From Acidimicrobiaceae bacterium (lineage in GTDB: Bacteria > Actinomycetota > Acidimicrobiia > Acidimicrobiales > UBA8592): a stretch of DNA of 64,000 nucleotides. Made by a program: the position numbers and the translations under genes. Below the pieces are notes generated by a model. That model worked only from the letters and a program-made list of their open reading frames with translations, did no database searches and was not told where the DNA came from. The DNA lies in the NCBI GenBank assembly GCA_024641655.1, contig JAHECR010000003.1, positions 62,001 through 126,000 of the forward strand. Reading direction: 5' to 3'. Below are positions 52,318-61,051 of the stretch, one piece after another. The number at the start of each line of letters is the position of its first letter. The first letter of the stretch is position 1.

Positions 52318-53787
52318 GTGGTACTGCGGCGGCTGGCGCTCGGGCTCGCACCGGTCGGAGCGGGGGCGCTCCTCGCGCTGTCGATGCCTCCGTGGGGCTG
52401 GTGGCCACTGGCGTTCGTGGCGTTTGCCCTGCTCGATCGGTGTCTTGCCCTCACGCCGTCGCGACGTCAGCGGTACTGGGTCGGGTGGGCCTTCGCGTCG
52501 GGCTGGCTGTTCCCGGCGACCTTCTGGATGGTCGCGCTCACCGGACCGGGCTACGTCGTGCAAGGGCTCATCGCGGCGACGATGTTCGGCTTCGCCACCT
52601 GGCTCGTGCCGAGCGGGCCATGGCGCTGGCTGGCCCTTCCCGGCGCAGTCACCCTGGTCGAGGCGATCCGGTGGCGCTGGCCCTTCGGCGGCGTCCCGCT
52701 CGCAACCGTGCCCATGAGCCAGGCCGACGCGCCGCTCGGCCTCACGGTCCGCCTGCTCGGCCCCCTGTTGCTCACGGCACTGGTGGTCGTCGGCGGGGTG
52801 GCGCTGTCGGCCATCGGTGATGGCCGACGCAAGGTTCCGGCGGCCATCGCGACAGGGCTCGTCGCCGTCACGGTGCTCGCCCATCTCGCCCCGGTCGGCC
52901 ATGTCGTCCGCGCGCTCCAGGTCGCTGTCGTGCAGGGAGGCGGACAACAGGGAACCCAGGCGATCCACACCGACGCGCGGCTCGTCTTCGAACGCCACCT
53001 CGCCGCTACGGCCCTGGTCGAGTCACCCGTGGACCTCGTGTTGTGGCCCGAGGACGTCGTGAACGTGCGCAGCCTCATCGTCGACTCCCCCGAGTGGCAG
53101 GAGCTCCAGGACCTGGCGCGCGACCTCGACGCGTGGCTGATCGCCGGGATCTTCGAGCGCACGAGCCCGACTTCCAACGCGAACGCGTCGGTCGCCTTCG
53201 CCCCCGACGGGACCGCCACGGACCGCTACGACAAGGTGCGGCTCGTGCCCTTCGGGGAGTTCGTCCCCTTCCGGGCGTTCATCGAGCCCCTCGCCCCCGC
53301 CTACCTTCCGGCTCGGGACACGAGGCCCGGCGACGGCTCGGCCACCCTCGACATCGAGATCGATGGAGAGCCCGTCACGCTCGGGATCTCGATCTCCTGG
53401 GAGGTGTTCTTCGAAGATCGTGCCCGCGATGCGGTCAACAACGGGGGCGAGATCTTGCTCAACCCGACCAACGGCTCCTCGTACTGGCTCACGATCCTGC
53501 AGAGCCAGCAGATCGCATCGTCGCGTCTGCGCGCCATGGAGACCGGCCGGTGGGTACTCCAGGCCGCCCCTACCGGGTTCAGCGCCGTGGTGGATCCGCA
53601 GGGAAGGGTCATCGAGCGCTCGGGGGTCAGCGAGCAGCGGGTCCTGCAACACACCGTGGAGCTCCGGCGGGGACGAACCATCGCCACCGTCGTGGGCGAA
53701 TGGCCGATGCGGCTCCTGGCCCTTGCGCTGGTGGGTGCAGCCGTGCTCGGCGAACGACGGGGTCGCAGCATCGGGGCGACCGGCTGA
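52318..53787 (+). CDS. Apolipoprotein N-acyltransferase homologue with Ser at the nucleophile position
   Basis: A 489-residue protein with Lnt layout: about six N-terminal helices, a nitrilase domain from about residue 200, and a C-terminal helix. Two members of the Glu-Lys-Cys triad are in place, Glu245 (LWPEDVVN) and Lys306 ([17 protein letters not shown]). The Cys of the family's ICYE motif is Ser360 ([11 protein letters not shown], codon TCC at 53395-53397). Lnt forms its acyl-enzyme on that Cys, so normal activity is doubtful. Start GTG 52318, six bases after the hemY stop. It overlaps dtd by three bases. Confidence 0.82.
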   Translation: MVLRRLALGLAPVGAGALLALSMPPWGWWPLAFVAFALLDRCLALTPSRRQRYWVGWAFASGWLFPATFWMVALTGPGYVVQGLIAATMFGFATWLVPSGPWRWLALPGAVTLVEAIRWRWPFGGVPLATVPMSQADAPLGLTVRLLGPLLLTALVVVGGVALSAIGDGRRKVPAAIATGLVAVTVLAHLAPVGHVVRALQVAVVQGGGQQGTQAIHTDARLVFERHLAATALVESPVDLVLWPEDVVNVRSLIVDSPEWQELQDLARDLDAWLIAGIFERTSPTSNANASVAFAPDGTATDRYDKVRLVPFGEFVPFRAFIEPLAPAYLPARDTRPGDGSATLDIEIDGEPVTLGISISWEVFFEDRARDAVNNGGEILLNPTNGSSYWLTILQSQQIASSRLRAMETGRWVLQAAPTGFSAVVDPQGRVIERSGVSEQRVLQHTVELRRGRTIATVVGEWPMRLLALALVGAAVLGERRGRSIGATG

Positions 53788-54230
53788 TGCGCGCCCTTGT
53801 GCAACGGGTCACCGAAGCGAGCGTGACCTCCAACGGACGACAGGCCGGCACCATCGGTCCCGGCCTGTGCGTGCTCGTGGGCGTCACCCACGACGACACC
53901 GGCGCCCTGGTGGCGAAGATGGCCGACAAGCTCGCCGGGCTGCGGATCTTCGACGACGACGAGGGCGTGATGAATCGCTCGGTGCTCGACACGGGCGGCG
54001 AGATCCTGGTCGTGTCGCAGTTCACGCTCTATGCCGACACCCGCAAGGGCCGGCGTCCGAGTTATGTCCGTGCCGCGCCGCCTGAGGTCGCCGAGCCCCT
54101 CATCGATGCCCTCGTCGCTGCCCTGCGGGCCACGGGCATCAGCGTGGCGACCGGGGTCTTCCGCACCGACATGGCTGTCTCGCTCGTCAACGACGGCCCG
54201 GTCACGGTCATGATCGAGCTCCCCGCGTGA
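53787..54230 (+). CDS. dtd: D-aminoacyl-tRNA deacylase
   Basis: A 147-residue DTD that removes D-amino acids (and Gly) from mischarged tRNAs. Begins [14 protein letters not shown], has the SQFTLYAD motif and the C-terminal Gly-cisPro motif in [11 protein letters not shown]. The ATG shares a base with the upstream stop (TGATG). Length is as expected. Confidence 0.95.
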   Translation: MRALVQRVTEASVTSNGRQAGTIGPGLCVLVGVTHDDTGALVAKMADKLAGLRIFDDDEGVMNRSVLDTGGEILVVSQFTLYADTRKGRRPSYVRAAPPEVAEPLIDALVAALRATGISVATGVFRTDMAVSLVNDGPVTVMIELPA

Positions 54231-54346
54231 CGATCGACGCTCACCCAGGCGCCGAACCTCACCGGCGGTCGGAGGCCCTAGGGTGGGCCGCTCGGCTTCA
54301 CCAGGGCCCTCCATGGCCGCCGACCATGGGAAGGAACGCTGCAGCA

Positions 54347-55636
54347 ATGTCACCCGATCCCATCACCCAACCGCTACGGATCGCCATGCTCGCCTACCGT
54401 GGCAAACCCCACGTCGGCGGCCAGGGTGTGTACGTCCGGGAGATGAGCAAGGCCCTCACCGAGCTCGGGCACCGCGTCGAGGTGTTCGGAGGCCAGCCCT
54501 ACCCCGACCTCGACCCCCGGGTGCCGCTGCACCGCCTGCGCAGCCTCGACATCTACAACGACCACTTCCCCGGCCGGATGCCTGCCTTCTGGGAGATGGA
54601 GGACCTCGCTGATGTGGTCGAGGTGGCCTCGTTCAGTACCGGCAACTTCTCCGAGCCACTCGCCTTCTCGATCCGTGCCTATCGAGCACTCGCCGCACGG
54701 CGCGGAGACTTCGATCTCGTCATCGACAACGGCTGTCTGGGCTACGGAGACCTCGCGATCCAGCGACGGCTCGGCCTGCCGGTGCTCGGTGTCATCCACC
54801 ACCCCATCACCGTCGACCGACGCCTCGAGATCGACAACGCGCGAACCGCGTTCGAGCGGCTCGGCAAGCGCCGTTGGTACGCATTCACCCGGATGCAGAC
54901 GCGGGTGTGCGGCCACATCGATCGTTTCGTCACCGTGTCGGACTCGTCCCGGCGAGACATCGCTGCCGATCACAGGGTCGACATCGCCCGGGTACACGTC
55001 GTGCCCATCGGCATCGACACCGAGGTCTTCGCGCCCCGTCCCGACATCGAGCGCGTTCCCGGCCGCATCGTGTCCACGGCAAGCGCGGACGTGCCGCTCA
55101 AGGGTCAGAAGTTCCTGCTCGAGGCGCTGGCCAAGGTACGACGGGACCACCCCGAGGTGCATCTCGAGCTCATCGGTCGCCAACGCGAGGGCAGCTCGAC
55201 CGCAGATGTTCTGCGACAGCTCGACCTCGGAGACGTGGTTCGCTTCAACACCGGCATCTCCTACGACGCTCTGGTCGAGCTCCTGGCGTCGGCGACCGTG
55301 GCGATCGTGCCGTCCCTGTACGAGGGTTTCTCGATCCCCGCCATCGAGGCGCTCTCGTGCGGCGTTCCGCTCATCGCCACGACCGGCGGGGCGTTGCCCG
55401 AGGTCGCAGGACCGCACCAGGAGACCTGCCTCGCCGTTCCGCCCGGCGACGCCGACGCGCTCGCCGCCGCCATCGGGTTCGCGCTCGACAATCCCGACGT
55501 ACGCAACCGCATCGGGTCCGCCGGCCGGGCGCGCGTGATCGAGAAGTGGAGCTGGCGCGAGTCGGGCATCAAGACCGCCGAGCACTGCCGCGCCTTGCTC
55601 GCCGAGTGGACCCGGAAGAATCGCCGACGATGCTGA
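54347..55636 (+). CDS. Family 4-type glycosyltransferase (GT-B)
   Basis: A 429-residue GT-B enzyme. The N-terminal domain has IAMLAYRGKPHVGGQGVYVREMSKALTELGHRVEVFGG (glycine-rich acceptor loop). The C-terminal domain has VSTASADVPLKGQKFLLEALAKVR, and the donor site ALVELLASATVAIVPSLYEGFSIPAIEALSCGVPLIATTGGALPEV with the EGFSIPAxE motif. It retains nucleotide sugar chemistry. The acceptor is unknown. ATG 54347 is used; ATG 54326 is possible. It overlaps the next methyltransferase gene by seven bases. Confidence 0.88.
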   Translation: MSPDPITQPLRIAMLAYRGKPHVGGQGVYVREMSKALTELGHRVEVFGGQPYPDLDPRVPLHRLRSLDIYNDHFPGRMPAFWEMEDLADVVEVASFSTGNFSEPLAFSIRAYRALAARRGDFDLVIDNGCLGYGDLAIQRRLGLPVLGVIHHPITVDRRLEIDNARTAFERLGKRRWYAFTRMQTRVCGHIDRFVTVSDSSRRDIAADHRVDIARVHVVPIGIDTEVFAPRPDIERVPGRIVSTASADVPLKGQKFLLEALAKVRRDHPEVHLELIGRQREGSSTADVLRQLDLGDVVRFNTGISYDALVELLASATVAIVPSLYEGFSIPAIEALSCGVPLIATTGGALPEVAGPHQETCLAVPPGDADALAAAIGFALDNPDVRNRIGSAGRARVIEKWSWRESGIKTAEHCRALLAEWTRKNRRRC

Positions 55637-56382
55637 CCGTGGACTACGACCGCCTCGGGTTGCGACCCGACGACCGCGTGCTCGACCTCGGTTGCGGCTT
55701 CGGCCGACACGCGTACGAAGCGATGCGGCGCGGCGCACGCGTCGTCGCGACGGACATGGCGCTGCCCGAGCTGCAGGCGGTGCGCGCCACCGCAGCCGCA
55801 ATGCTGGGCGCCGGCGAGCTCCCCGCCGACAGCGTCGCCGAGGCGGTTTCGGGCGATGCGCAGCTCCTGCCGTTCGCCGATGGCTCCTTCGACGGGGTCA
55901 TAGCGAGCGAGGTCCTCGAACACGTGCCCGACGACCGTGCCGCGATCGCCGAGCTCGCCCGGGTCCTGCGTCCGGGTGGCGTACTGGCCGTGACCGTGCC
56001 GTCCTATGTCCCCGAACGAATCTGCTGGGCGCTCGCCGAGGACTACCACGCCCCGGCAGTTGCCGGTGGCCACGTTCGGATCTACACGCGCCGTGCACTC
56101 ACGGAGCTCATGGAGAAGGCGGGGCTCGAACCCACCGGGCACCATCGCGCGCACGCGCTGCATTCGCCGTACTGGTGGCTCAAATGCGTCGTCGGTGTCG
56201 ACAACGACCACAATGCCCTGGTGCGTCAGTACCTCCGCCTCCTCACCTGGGACATCGTCGAGCGGCCGGCGGTCACCAGAATCGCCGAACGGGTCCTCGC
56301 CCCCGCGCTCGGCAAAAGCCTCGTGGTCTACGCGCGCCGGCCACCCGCCGCCGGGGCCGACAGCGAGGTGACCGCGCCGTGA
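55630..56382 (+). CDS. Class I SAM-dependent methyltransferase
   Basis: A 250-residue methyltransferase with SAM motif I VLDLGCGFGRHAYEA, acidic VVATDMALPEL, GDAQLLPFADGSFDGVIASEVLEHV, and RVLRPGGVLAVTVPSY (Ubie/Methyltransf_11 kind). The C-terminal half has an insert with HSPYWWLKCVVGVDNDHN before the last strand. It is coupled at both ends: the ATG lies inside the glycosyltransferase end, and its stop overlaps the next GTG. A sugar or lipid-linked glycan product is the likely substrate. Confidence 0.87.
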   Translation: MLTVDYDRLGLRPDDRVLDLGCGFGRHAYEAMRRGARVVATDMALPELQAVRATAAAMLGAGELPADSVAEAVSGDAQLLPFADGSFDGVIASEVLEHVPDDRAAIAELARVLRPGGVLAVTVPSYVPERICWALAEDYHAPAVAGGHVRIYTRRALTELMEKAGLEPTGHHRAHALHSPYWWLKCVVGVDNDHNALVRQYLRLLTWDIVERPAVTRIAERVLAPALGKSLVVYARRPPAAGADSEVTAP

Positions 56383-57404
56383 ACCCCATCCCCGATCTGC
56401 CCGGATGCCTCTCCTCCGAAGAGCTCCGGAACACTGCCGAATCGATCGCGGAATGGCAGCTGCCGAGTGGGATGATCCCGTGGTTCCCCGGTGGCCACGC
56501 AGACCCCTGGAACCACGTCGAGGCGGCCATGGCGCTCGACATCGCCGGGCTGCGAACCGAAGCCGACGCGGCATACCAATGGCTGGTCGCCACCCAACGC
56601 GACGACGGCGCCTGGCACAACTACTACGACGCCGACGGGGTGGAGAACGACCGCCTCGACGCGAACTGTGTCGCGTACATCGCGACCGGGGTTTGGCACC
56701 GCTTCCTCCTCACCGGCGACCGCGGATTCCTCGAATCACTCTGGCCCGTCGTCGATGCGGCCATCTCCTTCGTCGTCGACCTGCAGACGCCACGCGGTGA
56801 GATCATCTGGGCCCGCCATGGCGACGGGACACCGTTCTCGTTCGCGCTGCTCACCGGGTCGTCGAGCATCGCCCACTCACTCAGCGCTGCGCTCGCTGCC
56901 GCCGAGGCCCTCGGTCAGGAGCGACCCCACTGGGACAAGGCGCGCCGTCGGCTCTGCGCCACGATCATCGAGCATCCGGACGCGTTCGCCGCAAAGGAAC
57001 GCTGGGCGATGGACTGGTACTACCCGGTTCTGGCGGGCGTCCTCACCGGCGAGGCGGGCCGGGAACGGCTGCGTGCCCGCGCCGACGACTTCGTGCAGCC
57101 CGACCACGGGATCCGGTGCGTTTCAGATCGGGCGTGGGTGACCACTGCCGAGACGTGCGAATGCGCCATAGCTCACCTCGCCGTGGGGTTGCGCGAGCGT
57201 GCCCTCGAACTGTTCGACAGCATCCAGGAGTACCGAGACACCCATGGCCGGTACTTCACCGGTATCGCCTACCCGGAGAAGGTCTCGTTTCCCGACGAGG
57301 AGCGCTCGACGTACTCCGCGGCTGCCGTGATCCTGGCAGCGGACGCTCTGACCGGCACGACCGCAGCGTCTGCCCTGTTCACCGGCGACGGCGACGCCAC
57401 CTGA
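56379..57404 (+). CDS. Alpha/alpha-toroid protein (prenyltransferase/glycosidase-like), unknown substrate
   Basis: A 341-residue protein made of repeated helix pairs with Trp/Tyr-rich turns: WQLPSGMIPWFPGGHADPWNHVEAAMALD, YQWLVATQRDDGAWHNYYD, DANCVAYIATGVWHRFLLTGD, AMDWYYPVLAGVLTGEAG. This is the pattern of (alpha/alpha)6 toroids, seen in terpenoid cyclase/prenyltransferases and in several glycoside hydrolases. An Asp-rich DxDD cyclase motif is not clear. The partner genes (glycosyltransferase, methyltransferase) favour a glycan-related role. GTG start overlaps the previous stop (GTGA). Confidence 0.65.
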   Translation: MNPIPDLPGCLSSEELRNTAESIAEWQLPSGMIPWFPGGHADPWNHVEAAMALDIAGLRTEADAAYQWLVATQRDDGAWHNYYDADGVENDRLDANCVAYIATGVWHRFLLTGDRGFLESLWPVVDAAISFVVDLQTPRGEIIWARHGDGTPFSFALLTGSSSIAHSLSAALAAAEALGQERPHWDKARRRLCATIIEHPDAFAAKERWAMDWYYPVLAGVLTGEAGRERLRARADDFVQPDHGIRCVSDRAWVTTAETCECAIAHLAVGLRERALELFDSIQEYRDTHGRYFTGIAYPEKVSFPDEERSTYSAAAVILAADALTGTTAASALFTGDGDAT

Positions 57405-57430
57405 TCGGGCGTCGATGGGCGTCGGCCGAT

Positions 57431-57886
57431 TCAGCCGGCGTCGGCCTCGCGCAGGATCCGTAGCGCAGCATCGCCATGGGCGTGCATGTCGATCTCGGAC
57501 TTGACCTCACCGAGAAGGGTTCCGTCGGTGTCGATAACGAAGGTCACCCGCTTGTTGCCCAGCGGACCGAAGCGCTTGGTCCCGAACAATCGGGCCACGA
57601 CACGGTCAGGGTCAGACAGGAGGGGATACCCGAGATCGTGCTTCTCGTCGAACAGCTGCTGCCGCTCCACCGGATCGGCACTGATCCCGATCCTTTGCGC
57701 CCTCACTTCCGCGAACTCAGCCGCGAGGTCGCGGAAGTGGCAGCTCTCCTTGGTGCAGCCCGGCGTCAGCGCGCGCGGATAGAAGAAGAGCACCACCCGG
57801 CCGTTCTCGAGCAACGACGAAAGGCGCACGGTCGCGCCGCGCTGGTCTGTGACTTCGAAGTCCGGTACTCGATCTCCTACACGCAT
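57431..57886 (-). CDS. bcp: Thiol peroxidase, BCP/PrxQ type
   Basis: A 151-residue peroxiredoxin with the PrxQ motif FFYPRALTPGCTKESCHFRDL, giving peroxidatic Cys and a resolving Cys five residues on. Then ISADPVERQQLFDEKHDLGYPLLSDPD and RVTFVIDTDG. It reduces peroxides in the cytoplasm. AAGGGGG precedes the ATG. It is convergent with the toroid gene and first in a separate transcript. Confidence 0.94.
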   Translation of the reverse strand: MRVGDRVPDFEVTDQRGATVRLSSLLENGRVVLFFYPRALTPGCTKESCHFRDLAAEFAEVRAQRIGISADPVERQQLFDEKHDLGYPLLSDPDRVVARLFGTKRFGPLGNKRVTFVIDTDGTLLGEVKSEIDMHAHGDAALRILREADAG

Positions 57887-57953
57887 GATGCCCCCTTGTC
57901 GGACAGGCCCAGCCTGGCAGATCGGGGGCCACCTGGCGGGGTCGACCGGGCCC

Positions 57954-58610
57954 TCATCGAGGCGAACGTTCCGCCCCCGGCCACGACGCCGTCCGGCGCA
58001 GCACCCGAAGCGAGCCGCATGCGAGAACCTCGTCGAAGGCACCGGACCGAAGCGCAGGAAGATAGATCTCCTCATAGGGCGGGCGGCCGCCGTCGGCGGG
58101 GTCGGGGAACACGTCGTGGATCGCCAGGAGTCCACCAGGCGCGACCTTGGGAACCCAATTGGTGAAGTCGGCCCGGGCCGGCTCCACGCCGTGGCCGCCG
58201 TCGACGAACAGCACCGCCAGCGGTGTGTGCCAGTGCAAGGCGATGGGAACGGAGTGACCGACGAGCGCAACGACCACCTCCTCGAGGCCGGCCTCGTGGA
58301 TCGTGCGTCGAAAGTGCGGCAAGGTATCGATCAGGCCCGTGGCCGCATCGACCAGATCGGGTTCGTGGTGGGCCCACCCGGGCTGGTTCTCCTCCGAGCC
58401 ACGATGGTGATCGAGGCTGAAGAGTACTCGACCGATCTCCTCTGCAGCCGTGCCCAGATAGATCGCGGACTTCCCGCAGTAGGCCCCGATCTCCAGGAAG
58501 GGCCCGATCGCCGCCACCCCGCGAGCGGCGTCGTGGAGCGCGTTGCCCTCGTCGTCGGGCATGAACCCACGTGCAGCGCGGGCCTGGGCCAGACGGTCGG
58601 CCGTCAACAT
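57954..58610 (-). CDS. SAM-dependent methyltransferase, Methyltransf_24-like
   Basis: A 218-residue protein with FLEIGAYCGKSAIYLG (motif I variant of the class I O-methyltransferase/cephalosporin hydroxylase-like group), FSLDHHRGSEENQPGW, LAVLFVDGGHGVEPARADFTNWVPKVAPGGLLAIHDVFPD. The HDVFPDP and DGGH motifs are typical of Methyltransf_24 proteins. It follows gtrA by 37 bp on the same strand. Substrate unknown, probably a sugar or small molecule. Confidence 0.82.
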   Translation of the reverse strand: MLTADRLAQARAARGFMPDDEGNALHDAARGVAAIGPFLEIGAYCGKSAIYLGTAAEEIGRVLFSLDHHRGSEENQPGWAHHEPDLVDAATGLIDTLPHFRRTIHEAGLEEVVVALVGHSVPIALHWHTPLAVLFVDGGHGVEPARADFTNWVPKVAPGGLLAIHDVFPDPADGGRPPYEEIYLPALRSGAFDEVLACGSLRVLRRTASWPGAERSPR

Positions 58611-58647
58611 GGCAGGCGACGATGCACCGACGCCGGACGTTGTCCGC

Positions 58648-59097
58648 TCAGGCCGCGCTCTCGACGGTCGCGGGGACCACCACCTCGTGGCGGAACAGCA
58701 GACGATCGAGGACGAAGAACCGGCCGACCCAGATGATCCCGAAACCGGCCAGATTGGCGACGTTGACGAGGACCCAGCTGTCCCAGCGTGCTTCCGCGAA
58801 GCCGACGAGCGCCGTGGACACGAGCAGACCGACGAACGCCATGCCCCAGAACGGCACCAGCTCCGCCGACACCGAGTGCGAACCGGTCTTGCCCCACACC
58901 CACGCACGATTCAGGAAGTAGTTCGGCACGGTGGCCAGCGTCACTGCGAGGAGGTTGGCAACCGCCGCCCCCCAGCCCCAGCGGGCATGGAACAACCACA
59001 GCAGGGTCTGGCCGTTCACGACGCCGATCGCGGACACCCCGGCGTACCGGAGCAGCTTCTGGGAGTTGGCCCGCATGAACGTGTTGAGGATCTGCAT
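58648..59097 (-). CDS. GtrA family membrane protein
   Basis: A 149-residue protein with four membrane helices: LLRYAGVSAIGVVNGQTLLWLF, AVANLLAVTLATVPNYFLNRAWVW (the conserved NYFLNRxWVW motif), FVGLLVSTALVGFA, and NLAGFGIIWVGRFFVLDRLLF. GtrA proteins move polyprenyl-linked sugars or otherwise aid envelope glycan synthesis. The ATG at 59097 gives a standard N-terminus. It is divergent from the sugar dehydrogenase gene. With the glycosyltransferase group nearby it supports an envelope-glycan region. Confidence 0.87.
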   Translation of the reverse strand: MQILNTFMRANSQKLLRYAGVSAIGVVNGQTLLWLFHARWGWGAAVANLLAVTLATVPNYFLNRAWVWGKTGSHSVSAELVPFWGMAFVGLLVSTALVGFAEARWDSWVLVNVANLAGFGIIWVGRFFVLDRLLFRHEVVVPATVESAA

Positions 59098-59130
59098 CGT
59101 GTCTTTCGTGGGCCCTCTGGCCCCTGACTG

Positions 59131-59136
59131 GATAAT
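59131..59136 (+). promoter_or_regulatory. Possible -10 element of the sugar dehydrogenase gene
   Basis: GATAAT at 59131-59136, 27 bases before the ATG at 59164, in the 66-bp divergent gap with gtrA. No good -35 is visible, so this is a weak call. Confidence 0.3.
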
Positions 59137-59163
59137 CGGCATCCGTGCGACACAATTCAACCC

Positions 59164-60480
59164 ATGGATCGCAGATGGACAGTATGGCCCCGATACGTCG
59201 CGTTCGCGGTCGCGGTCGCGCTCACCGCCGGATCATGCGGTCACGACGCAACGACGGTGGAATCCTCGCCAACCGCGACGATCCCGATCGTCGCGCCGAC
59301 GGCAACCCCGACACCTCGGGGAGACGCTCCCACCTCCACGGCTTCGGCTACACCGACCCCCGCTCCCACCCCGACCCCGACGATCCCCCCGGTCGCGATC
59401 CCCGCCGACCCCGCGGTCGAGCTCACGACCGTGCTGGCCTACGACCGGCCCATCGCCATGGCGGTGCGCCCCAACCTCGCCGGAGGCGAACCGACGCTGT
59501 ACCTCGCGAGCAAGAACGGCACCGTCGACCGGGTCGAGCCCGGCGCGACGATGACGGTCGTCGAGGCGGCCGTCATCGACATCGGTGACCGACTCTCGAC
59601 CGGAAACGAGCAGGGGCTGCTGGGCATGGCCTTCTCGCCCGACGGTGGGCACCTCTATGTCGACTACACCGACAAGAAGGGCACCACGACGATCGCCGAG
59701 TGGGCCGTGTCCGGCGACGGGGCCGTCGATCTCGCCAGCGAACGAACGGTGCTCACCGTCGCCCAGCCCGCGGGCAACCACAATGCCGGCGACCTCGCGT
59801 TCGGTCCCGACGGCTACCTCTACGTCACCCTCGGCGACGGTGGCGCGGCCGGTGACAAGTTCGGCAACGGCCAGAATCGGGAGACCCTGTTGGGCTCGAT
59901 CCTGCGCATCGCTCCCGATGCTGCCGATCCCTACGCCGTGCCCGCCGACAACCCCTTCGCCGAGCGCGACGGCCGACCTGAGATCTGGCTCTACGGCGTC
60001 CGCAACCCGTGGCGAATCAGCTTCGACCGCGCCACTGGGGACCTCTGGATCGGCGAGGTCGGCCAGAACGCGGTCGAGGAGATCGACGTCGCCTACCGCT
60101 CGCAAGGCACAGGACGCGGCGCCAACCTCGGGTGGCCGCTGGTCGAGGGCAGCGCCGCCTACCAGTCGGCGAGCCCCCCGACCGAGGGCTACCTCGGACC
60201 GATCTACGAGTACTCCCACGCCGACGGTTGTGCCGTCACGGGTGGCTACGTCTACCGGGGCACGGCCCTGCCCCAGCTCCAGGGCATCTACGTGTTCGGC
60301 GACTACTGCTCCAAGACCGTCTGGGGTCTGGTGAGCAGCGAGGAGCAAGGGGTTCTCGGCGTCATTGACCTGCTGACGCTCTCCGCAGGTGTCTCCTCGT
60401 TCGGCCAGGGTCCCGACGGCGAGCTCTACGTGTTGAGCCTGGCCGACAACACCGTGTCGCGCCTCGATCCTGCGGGCTGA
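59164..60480 (+). CDS. PQQ-dependent sugar dehydrogenase-like lipoprotein
   Basis: A 438-residue exported beta-propeller of the soluble glucose dehydrogenase (GDH-B/Asd/HHIP-like) family. A signal peptide ends in TAGSC (lipobox), then a Thr/Pro-rich linker of about 55 residues (wall spacer), then the propeller: NEQGLLGMAFSPDG, the catalytic-His motif NHNAGDLAFGPDGYLYVTLGDGG, and YGVRNPWRISFDRATGDLWIGEVGQN with PQQ-contact Arg. Electrons would go from sugar to an unknown acceptor at the cell surface, possibly the respiratory chain. PQQ synthesis genes are not in the window. Confidence 0.87.
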   Translation: MDRRWTVWPRYVAFAVAVALTAGSCGHDATTVESSPTATIPIVAPTATPTPRGDAPTSTASATPTPAPTPTPTIPPVAIPADPAVELTTVLAYDRPIAMAVRPNLAGGEPTLYLASKNGTVDRVEPGATMTVVEAAVIDIGDRLSTGNEQGLLGMAFSPDGGHLYVDYTDKKGTTTIAEWAVSGDGAVDLASERTVLTVAQPAGNHNAGDLAFGPDGYLYVTLGDGGAAGDKFGNGQNRETLLGSILRIAPDAADPYAVPADNPFAERDGRPEIWLYGVRNPWRISFDRATGDLWIGEVGQNAVEEIDVAYRSQGTGRGANLGWPLVEGSAAYQSASPPTEGYLGPIYEYSHADGCAVTGGYVYRGTALPQLQGIYVFGDYCSKTVWGLVSSEEQGVLGVIDLLTLSAGVSSFGQGPDGELYVLSLADNTVSRLDPAG

Positions 60481-60506
60481 CACAGGCCCCGGGGACCGCG
60501 CCGCCG

Positions 60507-60938
60507 TCAGAAGGCGTACCGATAGACGTTCGTCTCGCGAATCACGAAACCCATGCGCAGGTACAGGCGATTCGCGGCTTCCCGCGACGGCCGCGACGTG
60601 AGCTCGACGGTGCGGGCCCCCGCGGCCTGGGCGATCTCGAGGGCGCGCTCGTTGAGCGCCGTGCCCACGCGCTTGCCCCGGGCCGCGTCGTCGACCACCA
60701 CGTCTTCGATCCACGCGCGCAGCCCCGTGGGGATACGGAACATCGCGAGCGTCATCGACCCGAGAATCGTTCCGTCGTCGTCACGGGCGATGAGCAGCGT
60801 GGATGCTTCCGAGGCAACGATCGCCCGTAGGAGGTCGGCATCGGGCGGTGGCGTGGACGAGGACAGCTGGGGAATGAGGCGAGCGAAGGCCTCGACGAGC
60901 TCGTCGTCGACCTCTCGCACTTCGTGGATCGTGACCAT
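60507..60938 (-). CDS. GNAT family N-acetyltransferase
   Basis: A 143-residue GNAT protein: LIARDDDGTILGSMTLAMFRIPTGLRAWIEDVVVDDAARGKRVGTALNERALEIA with the acetyl-CoA loop VVxxxxRGxxxGxAL, then ELTSRPSREAANRLYLRMGFVIRETNVYRYAF. Substrate unknown. ATG 60938 (MVTIHEVREV) is used over 60947. It stands alone between convergent and divergent neighbours. Confidence 0.88.
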   Translation of the reverse strand: MVTIHEVREVDDELVEAFARLIPQLSSSTPPPDADLLRAIVASEASTLLIARDDDGTILGSMTLAMFRIPTGLRAWIEDVVVDDAARGKRVGTALNERALEIAQAAGARTVELTSRPSREAANRLYLRMGFVIRETNVYRYAF

Positions 60939-61051
60939 GGGCCGCAATCGTAGGTCGGCGCCGGTCCATGCCGGTGGCGTCGAGCCGCCGCCGGACCCGC
61001 TTCACCACCGAGGGCAGGCTTCGGTGTCCTGCCCGCTAGCATCTGGGGGCG

